Positions 20,699 to 31,713 of a stretch of 48,617 nt of DNA are shown piece after piece. The stretch comes from Bordetella parapertussis (GTDB lineage Bacteria; Pseudomonadota; Gammaproteobacteria; Burkholderiales; SG8-41): contig CAMCYP010000028.1 in assembly GCA_945885345.1 (NCBI GenBank), positions 1-48,617 of the forward strand. Reading direction: 5' to 3'. The translations under genes were made by a program, and so were the position numbers. How positions within the stretch are numbered: position 1 is the stretch's first letter; each line of letters starts with the position of its first letter. The notes below the pieces were generated by a model. The model worked only from the letters and a program-made list of their open reading frames with translations. It searched no databases and was not told the DNA's origin.

Positions 20699-21238
20699 AT
20701 GGCCGAACTGGTAACCATCGCGCGACCTTACGCTGAAGCGGTGTACAAACTCGCCCGTGAGAAAAACGCGCTGGCGCAGTGGTCGGACGCGCTGGCCAAT
20801 CTTGACGCGGTGGTTGCCGATGTCCGCGTGCAGGCCGTAATCAGCGATCCGAACGTCAGTGCGCAGCAGCTGGAAGGGCTGGTGCTGGGCGTGATTGGCG
20901 ACAAACTCGAAGCCAGTGAAGCGCGCAACTTCATTCAGGTGCTGGTGCAGAACGGCCGCCTCGAACTGACACCGCATATCCGCGGTGTCTACGAAAGTCT
21001 CAAGCGCGAGTATGAAGGCACGCTCGAAGCTAACGTGATATCAGCTCTGCCGATCAGCGACGAGCAGGTGAAGGCGCTGGTGGTGACGCTGGAAACCAAA
21101 TTCAAGCGGAAAATCACGGCAAAAGTCGAGATTGATCCGCAATTGATCGGCGGCGTGAAAATCGTCGTCGGCGACAAAGTTATCGATGCAACGGTGCGTG
21201 GCAGGCTGGATGCGATGGCCACCGCGCTTACCCACTAG
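20699..21238 (+). CDS. atpH: F0F1 ATP synthase subunit delta
   Basis: Delta caps F1 and joins the peripheral stalk to the alpha subunits. The 179-residue product starts MAELVTIARPYAEAVYKLAR and ends with the family signature KVEIDPQLIGGVKIVVGDKVIDATVRGRL, split here only by description. Its length is normal. A GGAT Shine-Dalgarno sequence precedes the ATG. The stop is nine bases upstream of atpA, whose AGGAG overlaps the atpH stop codon, suggesting coupled translation. Confidence 0.97.
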   Translation: MAELVTIARPYAEAVYKLAREKNALAQWSDALANLDAVVADVRVQAVISDPNVSAQQLEGLVLGVIGDKLEASEARNFIQVLVQNGRLELTPHIRGVYESLKREYEGTLEANVISALPISDEQVKALVVTLETKFKRKITAKVEIDPQLIGGVKIVVGDKVIDATVRGRLDAMATALTH

Positions 21239-21247
21239 GAGTAATAC

Positions 21248-22789
<1,542 letters not shown>

Positions 22790-22815
22790 GCCATTGGCTA
22801 CTCTTAAAATAATTG

Positions 22816-22836
22816 TTTAAAATCAAACACTTATAA
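22816..22836 (+). repeat. AT-rich repeat element, copy B (atpA-atpG gap)
   Basis: TTTAAAATCAAACACTTATA plus one A ends one base before the atpG ATG at 22838. It matches copy A at 19 of the first 20 positions, but in the opposite orientation relative to the downstream gene. Because it occupies the normal Shine-Dalgarno position, atpG has no recognisable ribosome-binding site. Confidence 0.7.
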
Positions 22837-22837
22837 C

Positions 22838-23701
22838 ATGCCCGGCTCGAAGGAAATTCGCACCAAGATCAAGAGCGTGCAAAACACGCGCAAGATCACC
22901 AAGGCGATGGAAATGGTTGCGGCTTCGAAAATGCGCAAGGCGCAGGATCGTATGCGCATGTCGCGGCCGTACGGCGAAAAAATCCGCAATGTTGCCGCGC
23001 ACATCAGCCACGCGAATCCGGAATATCGTCATCCCTTTCTCGTTTCGCGTGATTCGGTCAAACGCATCGGCCTGATCGTGGTCACCACCGACAAGGGGCT
23101 GTGCGGCGGTTTGAACACCAATGCCCTGCGGCTGGCGCTGAACAAGATCAAGGAATGGGAAGCGCTGGGCGAAGAAATTGAAGTATGCGCGCTCGGCAAC
23201 AAAGGCCTCGGCTTCATGCAGCGGCTCGGCGCCCACGTGGTGGCGCAGGTCACCGGTCTCGGCGACAAGCCGCAGATGGAAAAACTGATTGGCGCGCTGA
23301 AGATCATGCTCGACGGCTACACGCAGGACCGTTTCGACCGCCTGCTGATCGTTTACACCAAGTTCGTCAACACCATGAAGCAGGAAGCGGTGGTCGAACA
23401 GCTGCTGCCGCTGTCGGGTGATGCACTGGGCGCGCCGGAAGGCTCCTGGGATTACATCTACGAGCCGGATGCCAAGGCGGTACTTGACCAGGTGCTGACG
23501 CGTTATGTCGAGGCACTGATCTACCAGGGTGTGGCCGAAAACATGGCTTCCGAGCAATCGGCACGCATGGTGGCGATGAAGGCGGCTTCGGACAACGCCG
23601 GCAAAGTGATTGAAGAGTTGACACTGATTTACAACAAGACGCGGCAGGCTTCGATTACCAAGGAGCTGTCGGAGATCGTTGCAGGTGCGGCAGCGGTTTG
23701 A
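22838..23701 (+). CDS. atpG: F0F1 ATP synthase subunit gamma
   Basis: Gamma is the central rotor shaft. The 287-residue protein starts with the highly conserved [20 protein letters not shown], which fixes the ATG at 22838, and ends with the conserved [19 protein letters not shown]; its length matches E. coli gamma (287). The middle contains [13 protein letters not shown]. Unlike its neighbours it has no Shine-Dalgarno sequence; the AT-rich repeat copy B abuts the start codon. Initiation may depend on an unstructured A/U-rich leader or on coupling to atpA. Confidence 0.97.
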   Translation: MPGSKEIRTKIKSVQNTRKITKAMEMVAASKMRKAQDRMRMSRPYGEKIRNVAAHISHANPEYRHPFLVSRDSVKRIGLIVVTTDKGLCGGLNTNALRLALNKIKEWEALGEEIEVCALGNKGLGFMQRLGAHVVAQVTGLGDKPQMEKLIGALKIMLDGYTQDRFDRLLIVYTKFVNTMKQEAVVEQLLPLSGDALGAPEGSWDYIYEPDAKAVLDQVLTRYVEALIYQGVAENMASEQSARMVAMKAASDNAGKVIEELTLIYNKTRQASITKELSEIVAGAAAV

Positions 23702-23742
23702 TGCTGCCGACGGTCTGATTGTTTGACGACATTTTGATTTAG

Positions 23743-25152
<1,410 letters not shown>

Positions 25153-25185
25153 CGGGTCAGAAATTCGGGTTAAGGAAATATAACC

Positions 25186-25617
25186 ATGGCCGAAGCGGTT
25201 CATACCATGCACGTCGATGTCGTCAGCGCGGAAGAGCAGATCTATTCCGGCGAGGCGGAGTTTGTCGTGCTGCCCGGCGAAGCGGGCGAACTCGGCATTT
25301 ATCCGCGGCACACCCCGCTGATTACCCGCATCAAACCCGGCGAAGTGCGCATCAAGCCGGCGGGCGGTGGCGCCGAGGAATTCATTTTTGTTGCCGGTGG
25401 TGTGCTGGAAGTGCAGCCGAAAATGGTCACCGTGCTGGCCGATACCGCGATCCGCGGCGCAGATCTTGACGAAGCCAAAGCCACCGAGGCTTTGAAACAA
25501 GCTGAGGAAGCGCGCAAAAACGCCCAGGGCAAACAGGAAGTGGCGACCGTCGAAGCCGAACTGGCAGTACTGGCGGCGCAGCTCGCCGCCATCCGCAAGT
25601 TGCGCGGCAAACGCTGA
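25186..25617 (+). CDS. atpC: F0F1 ATP synthase subunit epsilon
   Basis: Epsilon binds gamma and the c-ring and can inhibit ATP hydrolysis. The 143-residue protein has the N-terminal beta-sandwich ([23 protein letters not shown] is its core, described here in part, then [13 protein letters not shown]) and the two-helix C-terminal domain that ends [16 protein letters not shown] precedes the ATG. It is the last gene of the operon, followed within 25 bases by a strong terminator. Confidence 0.97.
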   Translation: MAEAVHTMHVDVVSAEEQIYSGEAEFVVLPGEAGELGIYPRHTPLITRIKPGEVRIKPAGGGAEEFIFVAGGVLEVQPKMVTVLADTAIRGADLDEAKATEALKQAEEARKNAQGKQEVATVEAELAVLAAQLAAIRKLRGKR

Positions 25618-25640
25618 ATTTACTGCGCACTGCGCATGAC

Positions 25641-25670
25641 AAGGGCGGCTTCCAGCCGCCCTTTTTCTTT
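25641..25670 (+). terminator. intrinsic terminator of the atp operon
   Basis: GGGCGGCT (25643-25650), TCC loop and AGCCGCCC (25654-25661) form an 8-bp GC stem, extended by two A-T pairs, followed by TTTTTCTTT. It lies 24 bases after the atpC stop. Confidence 0.93.
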
Positions 25671-25708
25671 GTTTGCGCAGATGGCAACGCGTGCAAGTTG
25701 ATGTTTAT

Positions 25709-25716
25709 GCGATAAT
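25709..25716 (+). promoter_or_regulatory. extended -10 promoter for a possibly leaderless glmU mRNA
   Basis: GCGATAAT, with the T at 25708, gives TGCGATAAT, an extended -10 (TGnTATAAT) with one change. The usual initiation distance of six to seven bases falls on the glmU ATG at 25723, and no Shine-Dalgarno sequence is present. No convincing -35 box is visible, which fits an extended -10 promoter. Confidence 0.4.
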
Positions 25717-25722
25717 TTTCCG

Positions 25723-27105
25723 ATGCGCTCCCAAGTCGTCATACTCGCCGCCGGCCAGGGCAAACGGATGAACTCCGATTTGCCGAAAGTCCTGCACCCG
25801 CTGGCCGGTAAACCGCTGATCGCCCATGTTGTCGCTGCCGCGCGCGCCATCGATACGGAACAGATTTGCATCGTGCATGGCCATGGCGGTGATCTGGTGC
25901 AGGCTGCGCTGTCCGGAGAGGATCTGGTCTACGCGCTGCAATCACCGCAGCGGGGTACCGGCCACGCGCTGCAGCAGGCGTTGCCTAAATTGACCAAAGC
26001 ACCGCTGACGCTGGTGTTGTACGGCGATGTACCGCTGGTGCATCCCGAGACCCTGCAGGATCTGCTCAAGGCGGCCGGCAAAGGTGTCGCAGTACTGACG
26101 GCTGAACTGGATGATCCGACGGGTTATGGCCGCATTCTGCGCAACAAGGCCGATTGCGTGACCGGTATCGTCGAACAAAAAGATGCCACTGCCGCGCAAC
26201 GGCGCATCAGCGAAATCAACAGCGGCATCATGGCGTTGCCCACGGCGCGGCTGGCGAAGTGGCTGTCGCAGATCAAGAATAAAAATTCGCAAAAAGAGTA
26301 TTACCTGACCGACATCATTGCGCTGGCGGTCAAGGATCGCGTGCCGGTGACGGGCTTCAAGGTGGAGGACGCGGGTGAAATTCAGGGCGTCAACAGTCGC
26401 GCGCAGCTGGCGCAGCTGGAGCGCACCTGGCAATGGCAACAGGCTTCGGAACTGCTGGATGCCGGCGTGACGCTGATCGATCCGCTGCGCTTTGATCTGC
26501 GCGGCACACTGCACTGCGGTCGTGATGTGCAGATCGATGTCAATTGTGTATTTGAAGGCGAGATTGCGCTGGGCGACAACGTCAGCATCGGCGCGCATTG
26601 CTTGTTGAAAAACGTGACCATAGCTGCCGGCACCCGAATCGAACCGTTTTGCCATCTCGATGGCGCCGAGATCGGTGCGCATTGCCGCATCGGTCCCTAT
26701 GCGCGCATCCGTCCCGGCACGCACCTCGGTGCGGAAGTGCATGTCGGCAATTTTGTCGAAATCAAGGCCAGCGAAATCGGTGACGGTTCCAAAGCCAATC
26801 ATCTGTCCTATGTCGGCGATGCCAGCGTCGGTCGTAACGTCAACATCGGCGCAGGCACCATTACCTGCAATTACGACGGCGCGGCCAAACACCGCACGGT
26901 GATCGAAGACGATGTACACATCGGCTCTGACGTGCAGCTCGTGGCACCGGTCAGGGTGGCGCGCGGCTCTACGGTGGGCGCCGGTACGACGCTGTGGAAA
27001 GACGTTCCGCCCGGGGGGCTGGCGATCAATCCCAAGACCCAGGAATACCGCGCCGGCTGGCAGCGGCCGCGCAAAGCAAGCAAGCGCACAACGAGGCGGA
27101 ACTAG
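25723..27105 (+). CDS. glmU: bifunctional UDP-N-acetylglucosamine pyrophosphorylase / GlcN-1-P acetyltransferase
   Basis: GlmU makes UDP-GlcNAc, the precursor of peptidoglycan and lipopolysaccharide, from glucosamine-1-phosphate, acetyl-CoA and UTP. The 460-residue protein has the N-terminal nucleotidyltransferase domain ([28 protein letters not shown]). A left-handed beta-helix of hexapeptide repeats follows (about 250-430; [35 protein letters not shown]), then a basic tail. It begins 62 bases after the atp terminator and so needs its own promoter; it lacks a Shine-Dalgarno sequence. glmS follows three bases after its stop, an operon for two steps of the same pathway. Confidence 0.97.
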   Translation: MRSQVVILAAGQGKRMNSDLPKVLHPLAGKPLIAHVVAAARAIDTEQICIVHGHGGDLVQAALSGEDLVYALQSPQRGTGHALQQALPKLTKAPLTLVLYGDVPLVHPETLQDLLKAAGKGVAVLTAELDDPTGYGRILRNKADCVTGIVEQKDATAAQRRISEINSGIMALPTARLAKWLSQIKNKNSQKEYYLTDIIALAVKDRVPVTGFKVEDAGEIQGVNSRAQLAQLERTWQWQQASELLDAGVTLIDPLRFDLRGTLHCGRDVQIDVNCVFEGEIALGDNVSIGAHCLLKNVTIAAGTRIEPFCHLDGAEIGAHCRIGPYARIRPGTHLGAEVHVGNFVEIKASEIGDGSKANHLSYVGDASVGRNVNIGAGTITCNYDGAAKHRTVIEDDVHIGSDVQLVAPVRVARGSTVGAGTTLWKDVPPGGLAINPKTQEYRAGWQRPRKASKRTTRRN

Positions 27106-27108
27106 CGC

Positions 27109-28935
27109 ATGTGCGGAATCGTCGGCGCTATCGCGGCACGCGATGTGGTGCCCATCCTGATCGAAGGCCTGAAGCGCCTGGAGTATCGCGGCTATGATTC
27201 GGCGGGCGTTGCCGTGATCAACGGTAAACTGCAGCGGATACGCAGTACCGGGCGCGTTGCGACGCTGGAGCACATGGCGCAGGAGAACCATGTCGCGGGT
27301 GCCATCGGCATCGCCCATACCCGCTGGGCGACCCATGGTGCGCCGTCGGAAAAAAACGCGCATCCCCATGTCTCGGGCGGCGTCTCAGTGGTGCATAACG
27401 GCATCATCGAAAATCACGACGAACTGCGCGAGAAGTTGCGTGGCCTTGGTTATCAATTCGTATCCGATACCGACACCGAAGTCATTGCCCATCTGGTAAA
27501 TCTGCATTTGCAGCAAAGCGGTGATTTGCTGCAGGCGGTGCAGAACAGCGTGCATGAACTGATCGGTGCTTATGCGATTGCGGTCATCAACGAAGCCGAT
27601 CCGGTGCGACTGGTGGTCGCCCGCATGGGCGCACCGCTGCTGCTGGGCCTGGGCAAGGGTGAAAACTTCGCGGCATCGGATGCATCGGCGCTGGTGCAGG
27701 TTACGCAGCGTGTGGTGTATCTGGAAGAAGGTGATTGCGCCGAGCTGACGCGCGAGCACGTACGCATTTTTGATGGTGCCGGCAAGGCTGTCGCGCGCCG
27801 CGAGCAGATCACCGCGCTGACGGCCGCAGCGGTCGAACTCGGTCCGTACCAGCATTACATGCAGAAGGAAATCTTCGAGCAGCCGATGGCGGTGGCCAAC
27901 ACGCTGGAAATGGTGACCAGCGCGCGCGCTGTAGTGCCGCAGTTGTTTGGTGCGGGCGCGGATAAAATATTCATTAAAATCAAAGGGTTGACGATACTCG
28001 CCTGCGGCACCAGCTATCACGCCGGCATGGTCGCCCGTTATTGGATAGAAGCAGTGGCCGGACTGCCGTGCAATGTCGAGATTGCCAGCGAATATCGCTA
28101 TCGCGAAAGCGTGAACGATCCGGATACGCTGGTGGTGACCATCTCGCAATCCGGGGAAACTGCGGACACGCTGGCGGCCCTGCAGTATGCCAAGGCACGT
28201 GGCCATCGTTACAGCCTGGCGATCTGCAATGCACCGGAATCTGCGCTGGTGCGTGCCTCCGAACTGCGTTTTCTGACGCGGGCAGGCCCTGAAATCGGCG
28301 TGGCATCGACCAAGGCCTTTACCACGCAGCTGGCAGCACTGGTGTTGCTGACCATGGCACTGGCCCGGCAGCGCGGCAAGCTGAGCGCCGACCATGAAGC
28401 GGAACTGCTGCATGCGCTGCGTCACCTGCCGGCGGCATTGACCGAGGTGTTGCAGATTGAACCGGCGATTACAAAGTGGGCAGAGATTTTTGCCGGCAAG
28501 GAACACATGCTGTTTCTCGGCCGCGGCATTCACTACCCGATCGCCATGGAAGGTGCGCTGAAGATGAAGGAAATCACCTACATCCACGCCGAGGCCTACG
28601 CCGCCGGCGAGCTCAAGCACGGGCCGCTGGCACTGGTCGACCGCAACATGCCGGTGGTGGCGGTTGCGCCCAGGGATGCGCTGTTGGAAAAACTAAAGTC
28701 CAATCTGCAGGAAGTACGCGCGCGCGGCGGTGAGTTGTATGTGCTGGCCGACCAGGACACGCGTATTTCTGCCAGTGACGGTGTGCATGTCATCCAGATG
28801 CCTGGCCATGCCGGCTTGCTGTCGCCGATTCTGCACACGGTGCCGCTGCAACTGCTGGCTTATCACACGGCGCTGCGTCGCGGCACCGATGTCGACAAGC
28901 CGCGCAATCTCGCCAAGTCCGTTACGGTCGAATAA
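27109..28935 (+). CDS. glmS: glutamine--fructose-6-phosphate aminotransferase (isomerizing)
   Basis: GlmS makes glucosamine-6-phosphate from fructose-6-phosphate and glutamine, the first step toward UDP-GlcNAc. The 608-residue enzyme starts [12 protein letters not shown] with Cys2 as the amidotransferase nucleophile after Met removal. It has the glutaminase domain ([22 protein letters not shown]), two SIS domains ([44 protein letters not shown]), and the terminal KSVTVE motif. It lies three bases after glmU. No glmS ribozyme or glmZ-like target is apparent. Its stop is 15 bases from the convergent SDR gene, with no terminator hairpin visible. Confidence 0.98.
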   Translation: MCGIVGAIAARDVVPILIEGLKRLEYRGYDSAGVAVINGKLQRIRSTGRVATLEHMAQENHVAGAIGIAHTRWATHGAPSEKNAHPHVSGGVSVVHNGIIENHDELREKLRGLGYQFVSDTDTEVIAHLVNLHLQQSGDLLQAVQNSVHELIGAYAIAVINEADPVRLVVARMGAPLLLGLGKGENFAASDASALVQVTQRVVYLEEGDCAELTREHVRIFDGAGKAVARREQITALTAAAVELGPYQHYMQKEIFEQPMAVANTLEMVTSARAVVPQLFGAGADKIFIKIKGLTILACGTSYHAGMVARYWIEAVAGLPCNVEIASEYRYRESVNDPDTLVVTISQSGETADTLAALQYAKARGHRYSLAICNAPESALVRASELRFLTRAGPEIGVASTKAFTTQLAALVLLTMALARQRGKLSADHEAELLHALRHLPAALTEVLQIEPAITKWAEIFAGKEHMLFLGRGIHYPIAMEGALKMKEITYIHAEAYAAGELKHGPLALVDRNMPVVAVAPRDALLEKLKSNLQEVRARGGELYVLADQDTRISASDGVHVIQMPGHAGLLSPILHTVPLQLLAYHTALRRGTDVDKPRNLAKSVTVE

Positions 28936-28950
28936 AGCTTGTCGCTGTTT

Positions 28951-29727
28951 TCAGGTTTTACGGCGCGGCTTATACCCGGCCCTGGCTGCCAGTGGATCGT
29001 AGATCCAGCGCGGCAGCACATGCATCAGGCGCGCGACGATGGCCATCGGCCACGGCAGCACAGCAAAGGTTTTTCGACTGGCGATAACAGCGCAGATTTT
29101 TTCTGCAGCAGTTTCTGCAGAAATGATGAAGGGCATGCGGTACGGATTGCCTGCGGTCATCGCGGTGGCGATGTAACCGGGACAGATGGTGATCACGGTG
29201 ATGCCGCTGCTGCGCAATTCCACGCGCAGGCCTTCCAGATAGGCAATGACCGCTGCCTTGGAGGCTGAATAGGCCGTGGCGCCCGGCAATCCGCGGTAAC
29301 CCGCAACACTGGCGATGCCGACCAGCACGCCATGACCACGCTCGCGCATGGCGGCAATGTACGGCTGGAAGGTATTCACCATGCCGATGACGTTGATGTC
29401 GAAAATGTCGCGGAATACCTGCCCGTCTTCGGGCAATTCAGTCAGCGTGCCGATGCTGATGCCGGCATTGGCGATGACGATATCAGGGAGACCATGCCGG
29501 GAAATCAATGCGCTGGCTGCCTGGCGCATGGCGCTTGAATCACGGACATCGGCAATCTGTGCTGCGCAATGTCCGGGAAATTCCTGCGCCAGTTGTTCCA
29601 GTTCGGCACTGCGGCGCGCGATCAACCCGACGCGTGTGTCGTTGCCGGCATAACGCCGCGCCAGTGCCGCACCCAGTCCCGAGGAAGCACCGGTGATAAC
29701 GACAGAACCGGGGGACAAGCCGGACAT
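28951..29727 (-). CDS. short-chain dehydrogenase/reductase (SDR)
   Basis: This 258-residue protein is a classical NAD(P)-dependent SDR: the cofactor motif TGASSGLGAALARRY is at the N-terminus, NAG (VIANAGIS) in the middle, and the catalytic serine (GIASVAG) and YSASK follow. The C-terminus is hydrophobic, as in membrane-associated SDRs that act on lipids, but the substrate cannot be read from the sequence. ATG 29727 is chosen over an in-frame TTG three bases upstream; neither has a clear Shine-Dalgarno sequence. It lies 21 bases after the second dsbA and belongs to the argS-SPOR-dsbA cluster, an arrangement seen in other betaproteobacteria. Confidence 0.9.
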   Translation of the reverse strand: MSGLSPGSVVITGASSGLGAALARRYAGNDTRVGLIARRSAELEQLAQEFPGHCAAQIADVRDSSAMRQAASALISRHGLPDIVIANAGISIGTLTELPEDGQVFRDIFDINVIGMVNTFQPYIAAMRERGHGVLVGIASVAGYRGLPGATAYSASKAAVIAYLEGLRVELRSSGITVITICPGYIATAMTAGNPYRMPFIISAETAAEKICAVIASRKTFAVLPWPMAIVARLMHVLPRWIYDPLAARAGYKPRRKT

Positions 29728-29748
29728 CAAGCCGTGGTTACGCGGCGC

Positions 29749-30438
29749 TCAGCGCAACGCCGCTTCGCGACGCATTTTATCGATCAGCCCGTCAAGAATC
29801 TCAATCAGGCCGTTCATCGATTCGGACATGCTGCTGGACGTCAGGTAACGGCCATTGACGACCAGCGAGGGTGTGCCGGCAACGCTGTAAGCCCGGCTCA
29901 GCCTGGCAGCTTCTTCCACTTTGCGCTGTACAGCGGCGGAATTGTAGGCTTCGTCCCAGCGCTCGTGGGAGATGCCGTTGCGCACGGCCCAATCAGATGC
30001 CACTTCGGGTTTACTCAGAGCGAGTTCCTCGACATGGTAGCTGTAATAGACACGCTGGTGCAGCCGCGCCACTTCGCCCAGCGCTTCCAGCGTGTAATAA
30101 ATGCGTGCATGTGGCGCCCAGCTGTCACGCAGTACGGCGGGGATGCGGCGCAGCGTAACGTCAGCGGGTTTGCGACTGATCCAGCGTTCCAGCGCCGGCT
30201 GCAGGTTGTAGCAATGCGGGCAGCCGTACCAGAAAAAATCAATGACTTCGATGCCGTTGGCAACCGTGGGCTGCGGCTTGATCACCCGGTAATCGATGTC
30301 GGCGCGTACCGGGTGCTGTGGTGCAGGCTGTTGTATTGCCGATTGTGGTGATGTCGGCGCAGGTTGCTGCGCGGCACTTGTACCGGCGATCAGCAGCGCG
30401 AACACACAGGCGATCAGCTTCGCCGACCCCCGCAGCAT
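29749..30438 (-). CDS. dsbA: periplasmic thiol:disulfide interchange protein DsbA, downstream paralogue
   Basis: This 229-residue DsbA-type oxidoreductase has a signal peptide (MLRGSAKLIACVFALLIAG, cleavage near residue 23). A Gln/Pro-rich linker (about 24-45) that the upstream copy lacks follows, then the thioredoxin fold with active site FFWYGCPHCYNLQP, the DsbA helical insert, and the cis-proline loop GTPSLVV. DsbA proteins introduce disulfides into exported proteins and are reoxidised by DsbB. It begins three bases after the stop of a closely related gene (30442-31104). The pair clearly arose by tandem duplication but has diverged, so the substrates or partner may differ. The linker suggests a flexible N-terminus; whether it is anchored is unknown. 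Confidence 0.93.
   Translation of the reverse strand: MLRGSAKLIACVFALLIAGTSAAQQPAPTSPQSAIQQPAPQHPVRADIDYRVIKPQPTVANGIEVIDFFWYGCPHCYNLQPALERWISRKPADVTLRRIPAVLRDSWAPHARIYYTLEALGEVARLHQRVYYSYHVEELALSKPEVASDWAVRNGISHERWDEAYNSAAVQRKVEEAARLSRAYSVAGTPSLVVNGRYLTSSSMSESMNGLIEILDGLIDKMRREAALR
30201..30237. repeat. 37-nt exact direct repeat over the dsbA active site, copy 1
   Basis: These 37 bases, covering the CPHC active-site codons of the downstream dsbA, are identical to 30912-30948 in the upstream dsbA, while flanking sequence differs. Confidence 0.9.
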
Positions 30439-30441
30439 GGC

Positions 30442-31104
30442 TTATTTTGCCCCTCTGGTCTTGCGCGCTTCGGCAATCAGGCCGTCAACGACCTGGAAAA
30501 AACGGTCATAGTCGACGCTGTGGTCGGCTTTCAGTGTTCGTGATGGCGCGGTCAGAAACCGGCCATCGATGACCAGCGCGGGTGTGCCGGGAATGTCGTA
30601 TTTTCGGGTCAGCTCGATCGAGCGTTGGGTGCGGCCGTTGATGCCGAAGGAGTTGTAGATGTCAGCAAATTTTTTGCGGTCAACACCCTTGGTCGCGGCC
30701 CAGTCGAAAATCGACTCCGGATTAACCAGCGGCAGACGCTGTTTGTGCAGCGAGGCAAACATTTCCTGGTGCAGCTTGTCGACCAGGCCCATGGTTTCAA
30801 TGGTGTAGTACGCCTTGGTCAGCGGGACCCAGGAATCCTGGAATACTGCGGGTATGCGCCGCAGTTCGACATCCGCCGGTTTGCGTTTGAGCCAGGCTTC
30901 CATCGACGGTTGCAGGTTGTAGCAATGCGGGCAGCCGTACCAGAAAAATTCCAGCACTTCGATCTTGTTGCCGGTTTCCGTGGGCTGTGGCGGCTTGACT
31001 AGGGAATAGTCTTTTCCGGCGGTCAATTGGGCATGGGCAGAGGCAACCAGCAGGCTGAGGCCCAGGGCCAGCAGTGTGCGCTGGATAAAACGGATGGATT
31101 GCAT
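30442..31104 (-). CDS. dsbA: periplasmic thiol:disulfide interchange protein DsbA, upstream paralogue
   Basis: This 220-residue protein has a signal peptide (MQSIRFIQRTLLALGLSLLV, cleavage after ASAHA near residue 25), the active site FFWYGCPHCYNLQP, and the cis-proline loop GTPALVI. It has the compact layout of standard betaproteobacterial DsbA and sits directly after the SPOR gene, where the single dsbA of relatives is found, so it is probably the ancestral copy. GGAG lies seven bases before the ATG. The downstream paralogue begins three bases after its stop, so both are probably cotranscribed. Confidence 0.95.
   Translation of the reverse strand: MQSIRFIQRTLLALGLSLLVASAHAQLTAGKDYSLVKPPQPTETGNKIEVLEFFWYGCPHCYNLQPSMEAWLKRKPADVELRRIPAVFQDSWVPLTKAYYTIETMGLVDKLHQEMFASLHKQRLPLVNPESIFDWAATKGVDRKKFADIYNSFGINGRTQRSIELTRKYDIPGTPALVIDGRFLTAPSRTLKADHSVDYDRFFQVVDGLIAEARKTRGAK
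30912..30948. repeat. 37-nt exact direct repeat over the dsbA active site, copy 2
   Basis: Identical to 30201-30237, 711 bases away. It encodes the same active-site segment in the upstream dsbA. Confidence 0.9.
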
Positions 31105-31125
31105 GACAGACTCCAGTGGACGGCG

Positions 31126-31704
31126 TTATTTGTCGGCGTCGCGCACTTTGATCAACGTGGTGTCGATGCCGTTCTTCTTCAGAGTATCGCGGGTGCGATT
31201 CAGTTCCTCGACATTGGCGTAGGGTCCGATGCGCACGCGGTGCCAGACCCCGCGGTCGGGCAGGGTCGTGGTCTGGATCGTCGCCTGCATGCCGATCAGG
31301 GCCAGCCGGGCCTTCAGGTTGTCGGCGTCGGGCGCGTTCTGGAAAGCGCCGGCCTGCAGATAGAAGGATTCCTTGGTGGCGCCCTTGGCGTCACGCAGTT
31401 GCTGGTCGGTCGCCGGCTCTTCGACGCCGGGCAGTATTTTGTAAAAATCAAAGCGCGGCTTGCCTTCGACGGGAGGTTTCCCGCCCTTATCCGGTGTTTT
31501 TGCCGGTTCCGCGGTTTTCGCTGGTTCGGATTTGGCTGTCGGCGTTTTGGGCTGGAAAGGATTGGGCATCTTGTTGATGTACCAGGCCACGGCCAGCGCA
31601 ATCCCCAAGCCCAGCACCAGCCCGATCAGGATGCCGATGAACAGCGAGCCCCCGCTGCTGCGGGAGCTGCCCTTGCGTTCACTGCCTTTGTAGTCCCGGC
31701 TCAC
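31126..31704 (-). CDS. SPOR-domain membrane protein
   Basis: The 192-residue protein has a short Ser/Arg/Lys-rich cytoplasmic N-terminus and one membrane helix (LFIGILIGLVLGLGIALAVA, about residues 22-41). A Pro/Lys/Ala-rich periplasmic linker leads to a C-terminal SPOR domain (about 112-190; YLQAGAFQNAPDADNLKARL, VWHRVRIGPYANVEEL). SPOR domains bind peptidoglycan stripped of stem peptides and often localise to the septum (FtsN is the model), so a division role is plausible but not shown. The start is GTG, nine bases after the argS stop, so it is probably coupled to argS. Confidence 0.9.
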   Translation of the reverse strand: MSRDYKGSERKGSSRSSGGSLFIGILIGLVLGLGIALAVAWYINKMPNPFQPKTPTAKSEPAKTAEPAKTPDKGGKPPVEGKPRFDFYKILPGVEEPATDQQLRDAKGATKESFYLQAGAFQNAPDADNLKARLALIGMQATIQTTTLPDRGVWHRVRIGPYANVEELNRTRDTLKKNGIDTTLIKVRDADK

Positions 31705-31713
31705 TTCGTAATC

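Noticed and set aside
27080..27110. glmS ribozyme or riboswitch before glmS
   Set aside because: glmU and glmS are only three bases apart, leaving no room, and the ribozyme is a Gram-positive feature.
25942..27369. A 475-codon open frame antisense to glmU
   Set aside because: Composition and position are those of a shadow frame; glmU is certain on the other strand.
27970..27990. TTAAAATCAAA inside glmS as another copy of the AT-rich element
   Set aside because: It keeps only the first block, lacks the CTTA block, and encodes the conserved lead-in to the SIS domain.
27385..28620. A 411-codon open frame antisense to glmS
   Set aside because: Shadow of a certain gene, with no recognisable domain or start signal.
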